Both the position numbers and the translations under genes were made by a program. The notes below the pieces were generated by a model, which ran no database searches, was not told the DNA's origin, and worked only from the letters and a program-made list of their open reading frames with translations. Positions 18,067-27,177 of a stretch of 64,000 nucleotides of DNA are shown one piece after another. The DNA is from Halarcobacter anaerophilus (lineage in GTDB: Bacteria > Campylobacterota > Campylobacteria > Campylobacterales > Arcobacteraceae): NCBI RefSeq assembly GCF_006459125.1, contig NZ_CP041070.1, positions 2,046,001 through 2,110,000 of the forward strand. The letters are read 5' to 3'. Within the stretch, counting starts at the first letter, position 1; every line of letters begins with the position of its first letter.

Positions 18067-19588
18067 GGGCAGCTCTTTTTACGTCTTTTTTATACATTTG
18101 CATAAATTTTGCCCATTGTCTTTTGATTTTATATTTCGTATAAATTTTTGATTTTTGATAAAACCAAAACTTCATACCCATTCGTTTTGCACCTATTCCA
18201 TCAACAATTATTAGTTTATATTTCCCTTTTTCAATCTCAGGACAAAAAATATTGGTCAAACTTGTATCTACAAAAAGAATTTGATTTTTTTCTAAATACT
18301 CTTTTAACTCATCAATCAAAACCTTTTGCTCATCAAGAGACAAAATCTTATTTGCAACCATATAACGAAAAGATTTAGCAGGTGTTTTATCATAATTTAA
18401 AACTCTGTCAAAAACTAATCCTTCACCTTTATCAGTTTTTATAAACCCGTAGCAATTTGTTAAATGGGATAAATCTTTCTCCTTTTTTTTCAAATAATTC
18501 ATATAGATATATTCTAATTTATTTTGGTCGTTATGACTCCCTTTTGTAAATACACTTTTTATAATTTTTGTATCATCATCAGGGTGGATATAGCAAGCCC
18601 GTTCCCCACCTTTTGCTATTAATAAATCATCATTTATTTTGCAAAGAAATTTATCGCCTAAAGTTATCCCTATTTTTCTGGCATTTTTTAACAATACTTC
18701 TTGGCAATACTCTAAATCTAATCCTGTATTTATATAAGAATAGGTGATTGAAGGTTTTTCTAAATATATTTTAAAATTTAATTTTCTATATTTTTTTATA
18801 TCCCTTTTTTTAAGTTCCTCTTTTCTTTGTAAAATTATTTTGGGTTTTGCATCAAGATGAATAGTCCAGTAAACTGTCGGAATATATTTTAAAAGATTTT
18901 TCCAACGTTTTCTAAGTCTTGTTTTTTTATTTAAAAAAGAGATGTTTTCAAGCAAATAATCGTTAAAAAATCTATCTACAAAAACTGTTTTATCTCTTAT
19001 AATTGAATTAAAAAGAAGGTATGGATAATAAAACAGCCCTGCTAATATTACTAAAAAATAATGAATATCATCATGTTGATCTTTTTCAGGTTTTTTCCCT
19101 AGTTTTTTCTTTAGAATAAATTTATTAATTGGATAAATAATATTATAAATAACTGATCGTCTTACGATTTTTTTAAACCTTTTATACATAAGGTTTTTCT
19201 CATTTTTATCAAAAGTATTAGTAAAAAGTGTAGTTTTCCCTACTCCATCAGGACCTATAATTGGGAAAATCTTATATTTTTTGTATTTTAAAACTTTTTT
19301 TCTATATTCTAAAATCGTTTTTTCTTCAATATTTTCTAAAAATATGTCTATTTTTCTATCTTCACTTTTTGAGTATAAAACAACTTCTATTTTATCGTAC
19401 TCTTCTCTAAATATTGAAAAGCAAAAAGAGTTTTTTGAACATAATCTAAAAATTATTTTTAAAAATAATTTTAATTTTTCTTCTTTTATTTTATAAGAGA
19501 TTACTTTATCTTCATATTTACAAAGAGAAAAACCTTTTTTCCCAAGAGAAGATAAAATTTTTTGAATCAAAGAGTTAATATCAGACAT
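18038..19588 (-). CDS. P-loop kinase-like domain fused to YrbL-family domain
   Basis: 516 residues in two parts. Residues about 100-315 form a thymidylate-kinase-like P-loop domain: IIGPDGVGKTT (Walker A, about 111-120), an FVDRFFNDYLL block (about 203-213) resembling the DR-x(3)-DY substrate loop, and a basic lid-like segment. Residues about 320-515 match the YrbL family: IAKGGERACYIHPDDD, then FVDTSLTNIFC and LIIVDGIGAKRMG. In kinase folds these correspond to the catalytic loop (D-x4-N) and the metal Asp. The first 100 residues are lysine-rich and unrecognised. I infer a kinase that phosphorylates a core or lipid A sugar. It overlaps GT9 upstream by 8 bases and the glycosidase-like gene downstream by 29. 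Confidence 0.65.
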   Translation of the reverse strand: MSDINSLIQKILSSLGKKGFSLCKYEDKVISYKIKEEKLKLFLKIIFRLCSKNSFCFSIFREEYDKIEVVLYSKSEDRKIDIFLENIEEKTILEYRKKVLKYKKYKIFPIIGPDGVGKTTLFTNTFDKNEKNLMYKRFKKIVRRSVIYNIIYPINKFILKKKLGKKPEKDQHDDIHYFLVILAGLFYYPYLLFNSIIRDKTVFVDRFFNDYLLENISFLNKKTRLRKRWKNLLKYIPTVYWTIHLDAKPKIILQRKEELKKRDIKKYRKLNFKIYLEKPSITYSYINTGLDLEYCQEVLLKNARKIGITLGDKFLCKINDDLLIAKGGERACYIHPDDDTKIIKSVFTKGSHNDQNKLEYIYMNYLKKKEKDLSHLTNCYGFIKTDKGEGLVFDRVLNYDKTPAKSFRYMVANKILSLDEQKVLIDELKEYLEKNQILFVDTSLTNIFCPEIEKGKYKLIIVDGIGAKRMGMKFWFYQKSKIYTKYKIKRQWAKFMQMYKKDVKRAALGQRPFTRL

Positions 19589-20501
19589 TGATAATCTCTT
19601 TTAATCTTTTCTCTATTTTTAGATATTCTTCTCTTGAATAGTTTGAAGAGAGCATAAAGTTGTTCTGATTCTCTTTGTCGCTTATAGTTGCCCATCTTTT
19701 TGCACTGGCAAAAGTGGTGTTTCCAAAAAACGACAGAGTCTTCGTATTTGTTGCCCCTGCTAAATGCATAGGACCTGTTGACGTACTTACAAAAAGATAA
19801 GATGAAGCTAAATATTTTGTAAATTCATACAAAGAGATTTTTGAGTCAAAAAGTTTGGCATCAAAGTCAAGATGATTTTCTATATACTCTTTTGATTTTC
19901 CGTCATCAGGTCCAAAAGAAAAAACTATTTCATAAGAGCTTTTGCTTATACTTCTAGCTAAATTTATATAATCGTCAAGGCTTAAATTCCCGTCACTGCT
20001 TCCGCCGAATCCAGGATGAAAAACTACTCTTTTTTCTTTTTGCGTTTTTATATCAAGCAAAGGTCTTGAAAACTCTAGTTTTATATCAGGAAAAAGCTCT
20101 TTTGCTAAATCCAAGTTATACTGCCACTCTGTTTTTAAAACTTGGCTTCGTCTTTGAGTCACTCTTTTATTAAAAAAAAGTTGTGCTATTTTTGTTGCAG
20201 GGGCTACTCTTTTTTTGATTCTGCTTTTAAAAAGCAGTTTTCCCAAAGTTGTATCTATATAGCAAGAGATGCTGGCATCAAACTTCTTCTCTTTTATCTT
20301 TTCCAAAGTTGTTTTTAAATCATTTTTATCAAATAAAATAACATCATCTATAAAATCAACAGTCTTGGCAAAATCAAAATTCACGCGGCTTACAAGTGCC
20401 GTGAGTTTTGTATTTGGATATTGCTCTTTTATAGCTTTAAAAAGAGGCAGAGTAACGACAAAATCACCTATTTTATCATGTCTTGTAATAAGAAGATTCA
20501 C
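19581..20501 (-). CDS. GT9-family glycosyltransferase (heptosyltransferase type)
   Basis: 306 residues. ITRHDKIGDFVVTLPLFKAIKEQYP at the N-terminus is the GT9 signature (D-x-x-GD-x(2)-x-TP). VFHPGFGGSSDGN and VSTSTGPMHLAGA in the C-terminal half are the ADP-heptose/donor site. It lacks the WaaF and WaaC diagnostic segments, so it is a third core heptosyltransferase or one with altered donor use. It starts with GTG at 20501, sharing one base with the stop of the upstream LPS-kinase gene; an AGAGG precedes it. Cytoplasmic, membrane associated by family. Confidence 0.88.
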   Translation of the reverse strand: MNLLITRHDKIGDFVVTLPLFKAIKEQYPNTKLTALVSRVNFDFAKTVDFIDDVILFDKNDLKTTLEKIKEKKFDASISCYIDTTLGKLLFKSRIKKRVAPATKIAQLFFNKRVTQRRSQVLKTEWQYNLDLAKELFPDIKLEFSRPLLDIKTQKEKRVVFHPGFGGSSDGNLSLDDYINLARSISKSSYEIVFSFGPDDGKSKEYIENHLDFDAKLFDSKISLYEFTKYLASSYLFVSTSTGPMHLAGATNTKTLSFFGNTTFASAKRWATISDKENQNNFMLSSNYSREEYLKIEKRLKEIINV

Positions 20502-21247
20502 TATTTTTTACCTCTTATTTTTCTTTTAAACTCTACAAAATCTTTTAATTTTTTATCACAACTTTTTAAAATATCAATTGCTTCTTGCTCTTGAACTCCT
20601 GCTAATTTTGCATACTCTTTTGCAATAATCAATAAACTATCTTCATCTAACCAAAGCTTTGCAAAATTATCAAGTCCCAGATGTAAATCTATTGGTTTAA
20701 ACTCCATTCTATTTATATCAACAACACTGAAATCATATTCATTGTCTGTTTTTATAACTAAAATATTTCCTGCTGAATAATCTTTGTGATAAACACTGTT
20801 TTTATGAAGATTATAAGTAAATGCAACAAATTTTTTTATAATAATTTCTCTATCTTGAAAATCCAAATTTCTAAGAGGTTCTCTAATCGTAAAAGCGTAA
20901 TCTTGCTTTTTTGCAATAAAAAAGCTCTCTTTAAATAAAAAGTTTTTATAAAACTCGATGTAGCCTATAGGTGCCGGAGTATTTATTCCAAGAGTTGATA
21001 GTTTCATTGCATTTTTATATGATTTTTTAGCTTTTGAATCCCTAAAGTATGCATATACAATTTGGTTTATAAAATTGGGTACTTTAAAAGCTTTTACTAC
21101 TGTTTGAATCCCTTTGTATTCTATAACTTTTAATTCATTTCTTGCTTTATGAATTGTATTTGAGTTCTCTTTGAAATACTCTTTTATATTTAATAAAAAC
21201 TCTTTTGTATTTTCATATTTTTTATTTAATTCAAACTTGATATTCAA
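20501..21247 (-). CDS. LPS core kinase, InaA/WaaP-like
   Basis: 248 residues. A protein-kinase-like fold with GINTPAPIG in the N-lobe, the catalytic loop VYHKDYSAGNILV (H-x-D-x4-N, about residues 165-177) and VVDINRM as the metal-binding strand. This matches the lipopolysaccharide kinase InaA/WaaP/Kdo-kinase group, which phosphorylates inner-core heptose or Kdo using ATP. The start is TTG at 21247, with AAGGA six bases upstream. It sits between the SGNH protein gene and the GT9 gene. The acceptor sugar is unknown. Confidence 0.82.
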   Translation of the reverse strand: MNIKFELNKKYENTKEFLLNIKEYFKENSNTIHKARNELKVIEYKGIQTVVKAFKVPNFINQIVYAYFRDSKAKKSYKNAMKLSTLGINTPAPIGYIEFYKNFLFKESFFIAKKQDYAFTIREPLRNLDFQDREIIIKKFVAFTYNLHKNSVYHKDYSAGNILVIKTDNEYDFSVVDINRMEFKPIDLHLGLDNFAKLWLDEDSLLIIAKEYAKLAGVQEQEAIDILKSCDKKLKDFVEFKRKIRGKK

Positions 21248-21301
21248 TTTTTTCCTTGCATTAATAAATATAGATATTTTATCTAAAGTTTATTTTTCTT
21301 T

Positions 21302-22198
21302 CTATAAATACTTTTTTAATATAGAAAAATAAAACTCTGTAACTTCTTTTTTATATTCTTCAGCTATATGATTTTCACTATTTCCCATCTTTTTATTCTC
21401 AGGATAGATAAATTTTTCTATAAAAGTGATATTTTTTAATGTTTTTAAAATTGCATGTTGTTTAGAAATTGTATCTTTATATTTTTTATAGACATCATAA
21501 TGTAGAGTACCTTGAACATAGTAAACTTTAACATTTTTATCTTGTAAATATTTATCAATCAAATTTATTTCTTTGATTTTTGAGTTTGCAATTTTATCAA
21601 ATTTATAGAATTTATTTTTTGCCAATTGTTCTTTTATATCAAGTTTTCCATTCTTATACGTTTTTGTACTTTTTTTATTTTTACGTTCTAGTTGTTTTTT
21701 TAACTCTCTTATAGCGTTTATATTAAGATATTTATATTTAAAACATCCAAAAGATTCTAATAAGCCCTCTTTCTTTACTAATTTATTATCTAAATTACCA
21801 AGAGTTGAACAATACCCCCCTTGTGAAAATTCAGTATGCCAAATAGATGGATTTTGCATCATCACTATATACTTTACATTTTTATTTTCAGTCAAAATAT
21901 GTCTTATCATATTATAAGTTGCAGGCAAATTATGGGCATCTGCAGTCAATGCTAAATTGGAAACTTTAAATTTATTGTTTAAAAGTGTCGAAAAATACTT
22001 TTCATCAAGTCCATGTTCTAAAGAACTATCCCCTACAAAAACTATTTGACTATTATCTTTCTTTACTTGTTCTAATCTAATTTGGCTTTTTATTGCTAAA
22101 GGATTTTTACTATAACTTAAAAAAGCCATTTGGGACAAAATAAGAATAGATAATAAAGATAAAAAAATAAAAAGTTTTATAAAACGTTTATTTGCCAC
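21302..22198 (-). CDS. SGNH-hydrolase-like membrane-anchored partner of the MBOAT acyltransferase
   Basis: 298 residues. A signal-anchor helix (about 7-27) is followed by IVFVGDSSLEHGLDEKYF. This GDS block is the SGNH nucleophile motif, placed at the expected first strand. The rest fits an alpha/beta periplasmic domain without other strong motifs. MBOAT proteins of the AlgI/DltB kind commonly work with such a partner (AlgJ/AlgX, DltD, PatB) to pass an acyl group to an exported glycan. The gene begins 14 bases after the MBOAT stop, so they form a likely acylation pair. It could alternatively act alone as an esterase. Confidence 0.7.
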   Translation of the reverse strand: MANKRFIKLFIFLSLLSILILSQMAFLSYSKNPLAIKSQIRLEQVKKDNSQIVFVGDSSLEHGLDEKYFSTLLNNKFKVSNLALTADAHNLPATYNMIRHILTENKNVKYIVMMQNPSIWHTEFSQGGYCSTLGNLDNKLVKKEGLLESFGCFKYKYLNINAIRELKKQLERKNKKSTKTYKNGKLDIKEQLAKNKFYKFDKIANSKIKEINLIDKYLQDKNVKVYYVQGTLHYDVYKKYKDTISKQHAILKTLKNITFIEKFIYPENKKMGNSENHIAEEYKKEVTEFYFSILKKYL

Positions 22199-22212
22199 GA
22201 CAACTTCTCTCT

Positions 22213-23676
22213 TTAAAAATTAAAATATAAAAATTCACTAAAAGTATTTATTTTAAAAATACTATATACAAAAAGAAATACTACAAAAACTAAATACTTA
22301 ATATCAGTTTTAAAGATTGATTTTCTTTCATTTGAGTTTTTAAAACATAAAATTAATAAAAACCCTATTATTATCCAATTTAAGACTTCACTTCCACCTG
22401 TTATATCATAAGTTACTCTACCAAATACGATTCCATACTCTTCTAAAAAAGCTAAGTTTTTTTCAAATTTACTATCAATCACTATTGTACTAAATCCAAA
22501 CATCCCTTTCAATACTTTAATAGCATCATCCCACTCTTTAGCTCGGAAAAATACCCATGCTATATTTACAAAGTTAAATGTCACAATCCATGCTATTACT
22601 TTGGGCAAAGTAAATCCTAAATATTTCCATACTCTATGTGTACACAATGCTATCCCATGCAGAAACCCCCAGAACACAAATGTCCATCCTGCTCCATGCC
22701 ACAATCCACCTAGTAAAAATGTTATCATTAGGTTTGAATATGTCCTAAAACTTCCTTTTCTATTTCCTCCTAGTGGAATATAAATATAATCTCTTAGAAA
22801 TCTTGAAAGTGTTATATGCCATCTTCTCCAGAAGTCTTGTATATCCAATGCTTTATATGGGCTATTAAAATTTATTGGTAGTTTTATATTAAACAATAGT
22901 GCTGCTCCTATTGCCATATCCGTATAACCTGAAAAGTCAAAGTAAAGTTGAAAAGTATAAGACAAAGACGTTGCCCATGCTTCAAAGAAGTTCAAAGTTA
23001 GGGCTGTATCAAATCCATTTGTTGCCCAAACAGCAAAAGTATCTGCTATTACTACTTTTTTAAACAATCCTATTGAAAAAATAAACAATCCTAGAGCTAT
23101 ATTTTTATAATTTTTTACAAGGTTCCATTTACTTGCAAACTGTGGCATCATCTCTTTATGATGTACTATTGGTCCTGCTATAAGTTGTGGGAAGAATGTT
23201 ACAAACAGAGCATAGTTTAAAAAATCATATTCTTTTGTCTCTTTTCTATAACTATCTACTAGATATGCTATTTGTTGGAAGCTAAAGAAGCTTATAGCCA
23301 AAGGCAGAGCTAAATGAAGCAGGGATATACTTGAATCTAAAGCTAAGTTTACATTTTCTATAAAAAAGTCTGCGTATTTAAAGTATCCAAGCAGTGATAA
23401 GTTTGCTACTATTCCAAAGATTAGAATACTTTTTCTTGGAAAAGATTTTATTTTTTCTTCACTATTATTTAGGCTATTGCCTATTACGTAATTAAACAGC
23501 ATTGAGCTTAATATCAAAGGTAAATATACTATATTCCACCAACTATAAAAAAACAAACTTGAAAATACTAGAAACCCTTTCGCTCCTACTATTAATCTTT
23601 TATTTAACAAATAAAAATATACGAAAAATACTATCGGTAGAAATGCAAAGATAAACTCATAACTATTGAATAACAA
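22213..23676 (-). CDS. MBOAT O-acyltransferase, AlgI-like
   Basis: 487 residues with about ten membrane helices. Diagnostic stretches: SFFSFQQIAYLVDSYR, FFPQLIAGPIVHHKEMMPQ, FSIGLFKKVVIADTFA, YFDFSGYTDMAIG and QDFWRRWHITLSRFLRDY. The catalytic His lies in LLGGLWHGAGWTFVFWG. This is the AlgI/PatA class that carries acetyl groups across the inner membrane for polysaccharide or peptidoglycan acetylation. Its neighbour downstream is the SGNH protein; the upstream neighbour is a YrbL gene. Among core genes the probable target is the LOS core or attached glycan. Confidence 0.92.
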   Translation of the reverse strand: MLFNSYEFIFAFLPIVFFVYFYLLNKRLIVGAKGFLVFSSLFFYSWWNIVYLPLILSSMLFNYVIGNSLNNSEEKIKSFPRKSILIFGIVANLSLLGYFKYADFFIENVNLALDSSISLLHLALPLAISFFSFQQIAYLVDSYRKETKEYDFLNYALFVTFFPQLIAGPIVHHKEMMPQFASKWNLVKNYKNIALGLFIFSIGLFKKVVIADTFAVWATNGFDTALTLNFFEAWATSLSYTFQLYFDFSGYTDMAIGAALLFNIKLPINFNSPYKALDIQDFWRRWHITLSRFLRDYIYIPLGGNRKGSFRTYSNLMITFLLGGLWHGAGWTFVFWGFLHGIALCTHRVWKYLGFTLPKVIAWIVTFNFVNIAWVFFRAKEWDDAIKVLKGMFGFSTIVIDSKFEKNLAFLEEYGIVFGRVTYDITGGSEVLNWIIIGFLLILCFKNSNERKSIFKTDIKYLVFVVFLFVYSIFKINTFSEFLYFNF

Positions 23677-23703
23677 TTATTTCCTTTTTTAGATTTTGCT
23701 TTA

Positions 23704-24303
23704 TTATAAATATTTTAAAAATTGAGGATTTTGCTTTATAATACTCTTTTTTTTTATTGACTTTATAAACTTTTCCCAACATATTTCAATTTTTTTTAAA
23801 ACAAAATAATCACAACTGTAAAAAATTGGATTATAATTACTATGTGCCAAACCATCGATAATTACTAATCTATTTTCTTTACTATTTTCATTTTTCTGAT
23901 ACATAACATTTACTGTATTTAAATCTTTTACATATATTTTATTTTCAAATATATATTTTTTAAAAAAAGGTATACATTTTAATAAATTCTCAATATCTTC
24001 AAAAGAACTATTTGAATCATTTAAATATTTATCTACTTCTTTAGAAACTTTTCCATTACTGTCTCTTATAAGTTCAAAAACTTCTGCTTTTCCGTAATTT
24101 GTTTCTTCACTGCCGTAGTATCTTGAAAGCATTGTAAAAGGAATATTCTTTTTTTCTAATCTTTTATAATATTTTAATTCTCTTTTCGTCTCTTTATTTT
24201 GTTTTAAATCAATTTTTAGACATTTTGAGGATTCTTTTGGATGTTTATAACAAACTCTGTTTGTTCCTTTATTTACAAGTAAATCCTCAGTTAGAAATAG
24301 CAT
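23704..24303 (-). CDS. YrbL-family protein
   Basis: 199 residues, near the length of E. coli YrbL. It has LLVNKGTNRVCYKHPKESS at the N-terminus, VFELIRDSNGKVSKEV mid-protein, and YVKDLNTVNVMY followed by LVIIDGLAHS. The D-x4-N plus IDG pattern is what a kinase fold would use for catalysis and metal binding. The YrbL family is known as PhoP-regulated in enterobacteria and has no firm biochemical role. Placement beside MBOAT and a divergent GT9 suggests LOS core work, possibly sugar phosphorylation. ATG at 24303 follows an AGGAG. It is the first gene of a minus-strand run reaching to ugd or further. Confidence 0.8.
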   Translation of the reverse strand: MLFLTEDLLVNKGTNRVCYKHPKESSKCLKIDLKQNKETKRELKYYKRLEKKNIPFTMLSRYYGSEETNYGKAEVFELIRDSNGKVSKEVDKYLNDSNSSFEDIENLLKCIPFFKKYIFENKIYVKDLNTVNVMYQKNENSKENRLVIIDGLAHSNYNPIFYSCDYFVLKKIEICWEKFIKSIKKKSIIKQNPQFLKYL

Positions 24304-24417
24304 TAAAGCTCCTATTTTAATAAAAGTTGATATTTTACCATAATTAAATTTAAGGATATAAACAGAACTTTTTCAATAAAATTGCCTATATTTTAGAGGA
24401 AAGACTGTTTAATTAGA
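24304..24417. promoter_or_regulatory. Divergent intergenic region between a YrbL gene and a GT9 gene
   Basis: 114 bases. On the plus strand TATATT near 24385 could be a -10 box. On the minus strand TAAAAT lies close to the AGGAG before 24303. Both are weak by eye; no operator pattern was found. Confidence 0.35.
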
Positions 24418-25491
24418 ATGAATCTCAAACAAAAATTTAAAAATTTTTTATTTAAAAAAATTGCTCAAAAAAAATATGATAAAAGTCTCTCTGATATCAA
24501 AATTAAAAAAATTTTAATAATTAGAGATGGTGGTATCGGTGATGCTATATTAAGCTATCCATTAATAAGAGAATTAAAAAAATTCTATCCTGAAGCAAAA
24601 ATTGATGTATATGCTAGTTTAAACAACTATTTTATGTATAAATATGTTCCTTGGGTTAATACTGTTTATTTAAAACATAAAAAAAGACATTGGTTTAAAA
24701 CTTGGGTTGAAGTATTTAAAATGAGACAAAACCACTATGATTTGGCTATTGATGATACAGTAATAAGATTTCATAGAACTCTTTATACTAAGATTATAAA
24801 TCCAAAATTTGTTTTAGCTTCAAGCGGTAAAAAAGAGAGATACGGTTTTGATAGAAGTGAACTTAGCTTTTATTATAAAGTATATGGAATCCCTGATAAA
24901 ATCATCCATATAGTTGATGAACGATTAAAAGTTCTCAAATTTTTAGGGATTAGAAATCCTAATAATAAAATGGTATTCCCTCTACCAAAAGAAGAAAATA
25001 AAGATATTATAAACTATCTTGATAGATTTAAAAGCTATAAATTAATTGGATTGAATACCGATGCTTCTCATGAAAACAGAACATTAAATACAGAACAAAT
25101 TATCAACTTATGCAAATTTCTAAAGAATGAAAATGTAAAAATAATACCTTTTTGTGTTCCTAACAAATTTAATTACTTTAAAGAGCTTATAGAAAAGAAT
25201 AATTTAACAAATGTTGAATTACCATTTAAAACAAAAAATATATATGAAGCAGCCCAAATAGTAAAAGAATTAGATTTATTAATTACGCCTGATACAAGTT
25301 TTGTACATATTGCATCAGGATTAAATATTCCTACTATCGGTCTATTTTGGAATGATCCAACAAAATATATTTTATGCGCGCCTAGAAGTGATATTTCAAT
25401 AGCAATAACACCTCAAGGTAAAGAATCAAATCTGAAAAATATAGATTTAAAAGAGATCCAAGAAAAAGCTTTTGAAGTTTTAAATATCTAA
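24418..25491 (+). CDS. GT9-family glycosyltransferase (heptosyltransferase type)
   Basis: 357 residues. After a lysine-rich N-terminus it has IKKILIIRDGGIGDAILSYPLIRELKKFYP, the GT9 donor-domain opening, then LIGLNTDASHENR and LLITPDTSFVHIASGLNIPTIGLF. The last block is the DTS/GP-type ADP-sugar site. It resembles a core heptosyltransferase but has no WaaC, WaaF or WaaQ diagnostic sequence that I can recognise. It is alone on the plus strand here, converging with a YrbL gene after 13 bases. Strand switching inside the locus suggests insertion of this gene with its own promoter. Confidence 0.86.
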   Translation: MNLKQKFKNFLFKKIAQKKYDKSLSDIKIKKILIIRDGGIGDAILSYPLIRELKKFYPEAKIDVYASLNNYFMYKYVPWVNTVYLKHKKRHWFKTWVEVFKMRQNHYDLAIDDTVIRFHRTLYTKIINPKFVLASSGKKERYGFDRSELSFYYKVYGIPDKIIHIVDERLKVLKFLGIRNPNNKMVFPLPKEENKDIINYLDRFKSYKLIGLNTDASHENRTLNTEQIINLCKFLKNENVKIIPFCVPNKFNYFKELIEKNNLTNVELPFKTKNIYEAAQIVKELDLLITPDTSFVHIASGLNIPTIGLFWNDPTKYILCAPRSDISIAITPQGKESNLKNIDLKEIQEKAFEVLNI

Positions 25492-25519
25492 AAAATAATT
25501 TTTTTTATTTTTTTAGATA
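25485..25519. terminator. Bidirectional AT-rich terminator
   Basis: TATCTAAAAAATA (25485-25497) pairs with TATTTTTTTAGATA (25506-25519), one bulged T. The arms cover the stop codons of both convergent genes. The T- and A-runs serve as U-tails in each direction. Confidence 0.6.
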
Positions 25520-26071
25520 CTTATTTACAAATTTATCCCATCTTCTGTTTATTCTTCTTCTAGCAAAATATGGGATTTTGTTTGGTAAAGTAAAATGGGA
25601 TACATCGCCTAAACCATCTATTAAAACCAAATCAAAATCTGTTTCGCTGTTTTTTCTAAGAAGTATATTTTTAGGCATCATTCCATAATTAAAAATAATA
25701 CAATTATCTATAAAGTATTGTTTATACTTTTCTAACTCTCTTTTATATTTTTCTACATCGTTTTCTTTAAGATAGTATGCAAAACTTTTAGAAACTTGAC
25801 CGTCATAATCTTTTATTAGCTCAATTATAAAACCATGACCTTTATTGGTTTTAACTTCGCCGAAATATTGAGGTAGATGTTTCCAATTTTTTAAGCCTTT
25901 TTTTTGTAACTGCTTATAATAACTAATCTCTTTTTGAGACTGTTTATTTTTCTCTCTTTTATTATTTTCATATGTAACTTTTACTGTTTTATTATTATCT
26001 TTTGGATGTAAATAACAAGCTCTTTCGCTACCTTTTGCTATAAAATCTTTATCTTCTAAAATCAGCACCAA
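25505..26071 (-). CDS. YrbL-family protein
   Basis: 188 residues. FIAKGSERACYLHPKDNNKTVKV at the N-terminus, GHGFIIELIKDYDGQVSKSF in the middle, NYGMMPKNILLRK and DLVLIDGLGD near the C-terminus give a full-length YrbL match. Unlike the other two copies in this window, the catalytic-loop Asp is absent: the position five before the conserved Asn is Gly. The E. coli protein, as I recall it, also lacks the Asp here. The frame opens at TTG (26071) immediately followed by GTG; AGGAG precedes both, and GTG is better spaced. It ends 13 bases from a convergent GT9 and follows the GT4 gene by 5 bases. Confidence 0.82.
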   Translation of the reverse strand: MVLILEDKDFIAKGSERACYLHPKDNNKTVKVTYENNKREKNKQSQKEISYYKQLQKKGLKNWKHLPQYFGEVKTNKGHGFIIELIKDYDGQVSKSFAYYLKENDVEKYKRELEKYKQYFIDNCIIFNYGMMPKNILLRKNSETDFDLVLIDGLGDVSHFTLPNKIPYFARRRINRRWDKFVNKYLKK

Positions 26072-26076
26072 CTCTC

Positions 26077-27177
26077 CTATATCGTCTCAAACAGTTTACA
26101 AAGTTTAACAAACTGTTTTTTTTCGTCAAATAGTTCATCTGCCCTATTTTTACCGTTTTTTGCCAAATAGTTCTTAAAATCCGGATTATCATAAAGTTTT
26201 TCAATTTTTAAAGCTAAATCATGGGAATCTTCACTTTTAAAAAGCAAACCTGTTTTTTCATTTTCAACTATTTCCAAACTTCCTCCGCTGTTAGAGGCTA
26301 TTACTGCTGTTTGATTTTTCATCGCTTCAATTGTAACTAAACCGAAGGTCTCGTTTTTTGAGGTCATTAGAACTACATCGCAAGCTTGCATAAATTTGTT
26401 TACTTCTTTGCTAAAACCTACAAAAGTAATCAATTCATTTAATTTATCATTTGTAACTTTTTGTTTTAGTTTATCTAAATATTCTTGACTCATTGCATGA
26501 CCTATTATATATGCTTTAATATTTAGGTTTTTCCTTTTTAACTCTTTTATTGCATCTATTAAAAGATGTTGACCTTTAAACTCATTTATTCTTCCAATAA
26601 GAGATATCATAAATGAATCTTTAATTTTGAATTTATCTTTAAAGCTTTGAATTTCCTCTTTACTAAAAAATTCTGCATTTTCTGCCCCAAGATATAAAGT
26701 TTTAGTTTCAGGTCTTATTTTTTTAGGAATAAACATCTCTATTTGTTGTTCTAATGTTTTTGTTACACAAATAATAGTATCGATATTTTTATATAAAAAT
26801 TTATGATAAAAATCATCTTTAAATCTTGTCATTGTCATATGACGAGTTTGAACAATTTTCGGTTTTCTTTTTGAAAATATTTTTGCAAAAACAACTATTG
26901 GAATATCTTTTGTCCAGTGAAGATGAACAATATCAATACCTTTTTCATCTATTATTTTGGCAAGTTTTAAAGAAGACAGAAGAGAAAAACTACTTTTTCT
27001 TTTTAGTTCAAAAACTTCTAAAGCGTTATCAAGATAATCTTTTAATTTAGAACTTTTTGAAACTACGCAAAAAAGTTCAAACTCTTTTGAAAGTTCATTA
27101 GAACATCTACTCATATAAAGTTCAAGTCCGCCTAAATCAGGAGATAAACAAACTTCTAAAATCTTCTTACTTTTCAT
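26077..27177 (-). CDS. GT4-family glycosyltransferase
   Basis: 366 residues. The opening KILEVCLSPDLGGLELYMSRCSNELS has the Gly-Gly-x-E acceptor loop of GT4. IVHLHWTKD, VQTRHMTMTRFK and LIGRINEFKGQHLLIDAI follow in order. The EX7E motif is KNETFGLVTIEAMKNQ, with IASNSGGSLEIVE after it. It adds a core or O-unit sugar on the cytoplasmic side. Its first 11 bases overlap the end of the GT2 gene; the YrbL gene follows 5 bases on. Donor unknown. Confidence 0.9.
   Translation of the reverse strand: MKSKKILEVCLSPDLGGLELYMSRCSNELSKEFELFCVVSKSSKLKDYLDNALEVFELKRKSSFSLLSSLKLAKIIDEKGIDIVHLHWTKDIPIVVFAKIFSKRKPKIVQTRHMTMTRFKDDFYHKFLYKNIDTIICVTKTLEQQIEMFIPKKIRPETKTLYLGAENAEFFSKEEIQSFKDKFKIKDSFMISLIGRINEFKGQHLLIDAIKELKRKNLNIKAYIIGHAMSQEYLDKLKQKVTNDKLNELITFVGFSKEVNKFMQACDVVLMTSKNETFGLVTIEAMKNQTAVIASNSGGSLEIVENEKTGLLFKSEDSHDLALKIEKLYDNPDFKNYLAKNGKNRADELFDEKKQFVKLCKLFETI

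Noticed and set aside
21248-21301. Terminator between the SGNH and LPS-kinase genes
   Set aside because: Only a 6-bp TAGATA/TATCTA stem without a U-tail; too weak to call.
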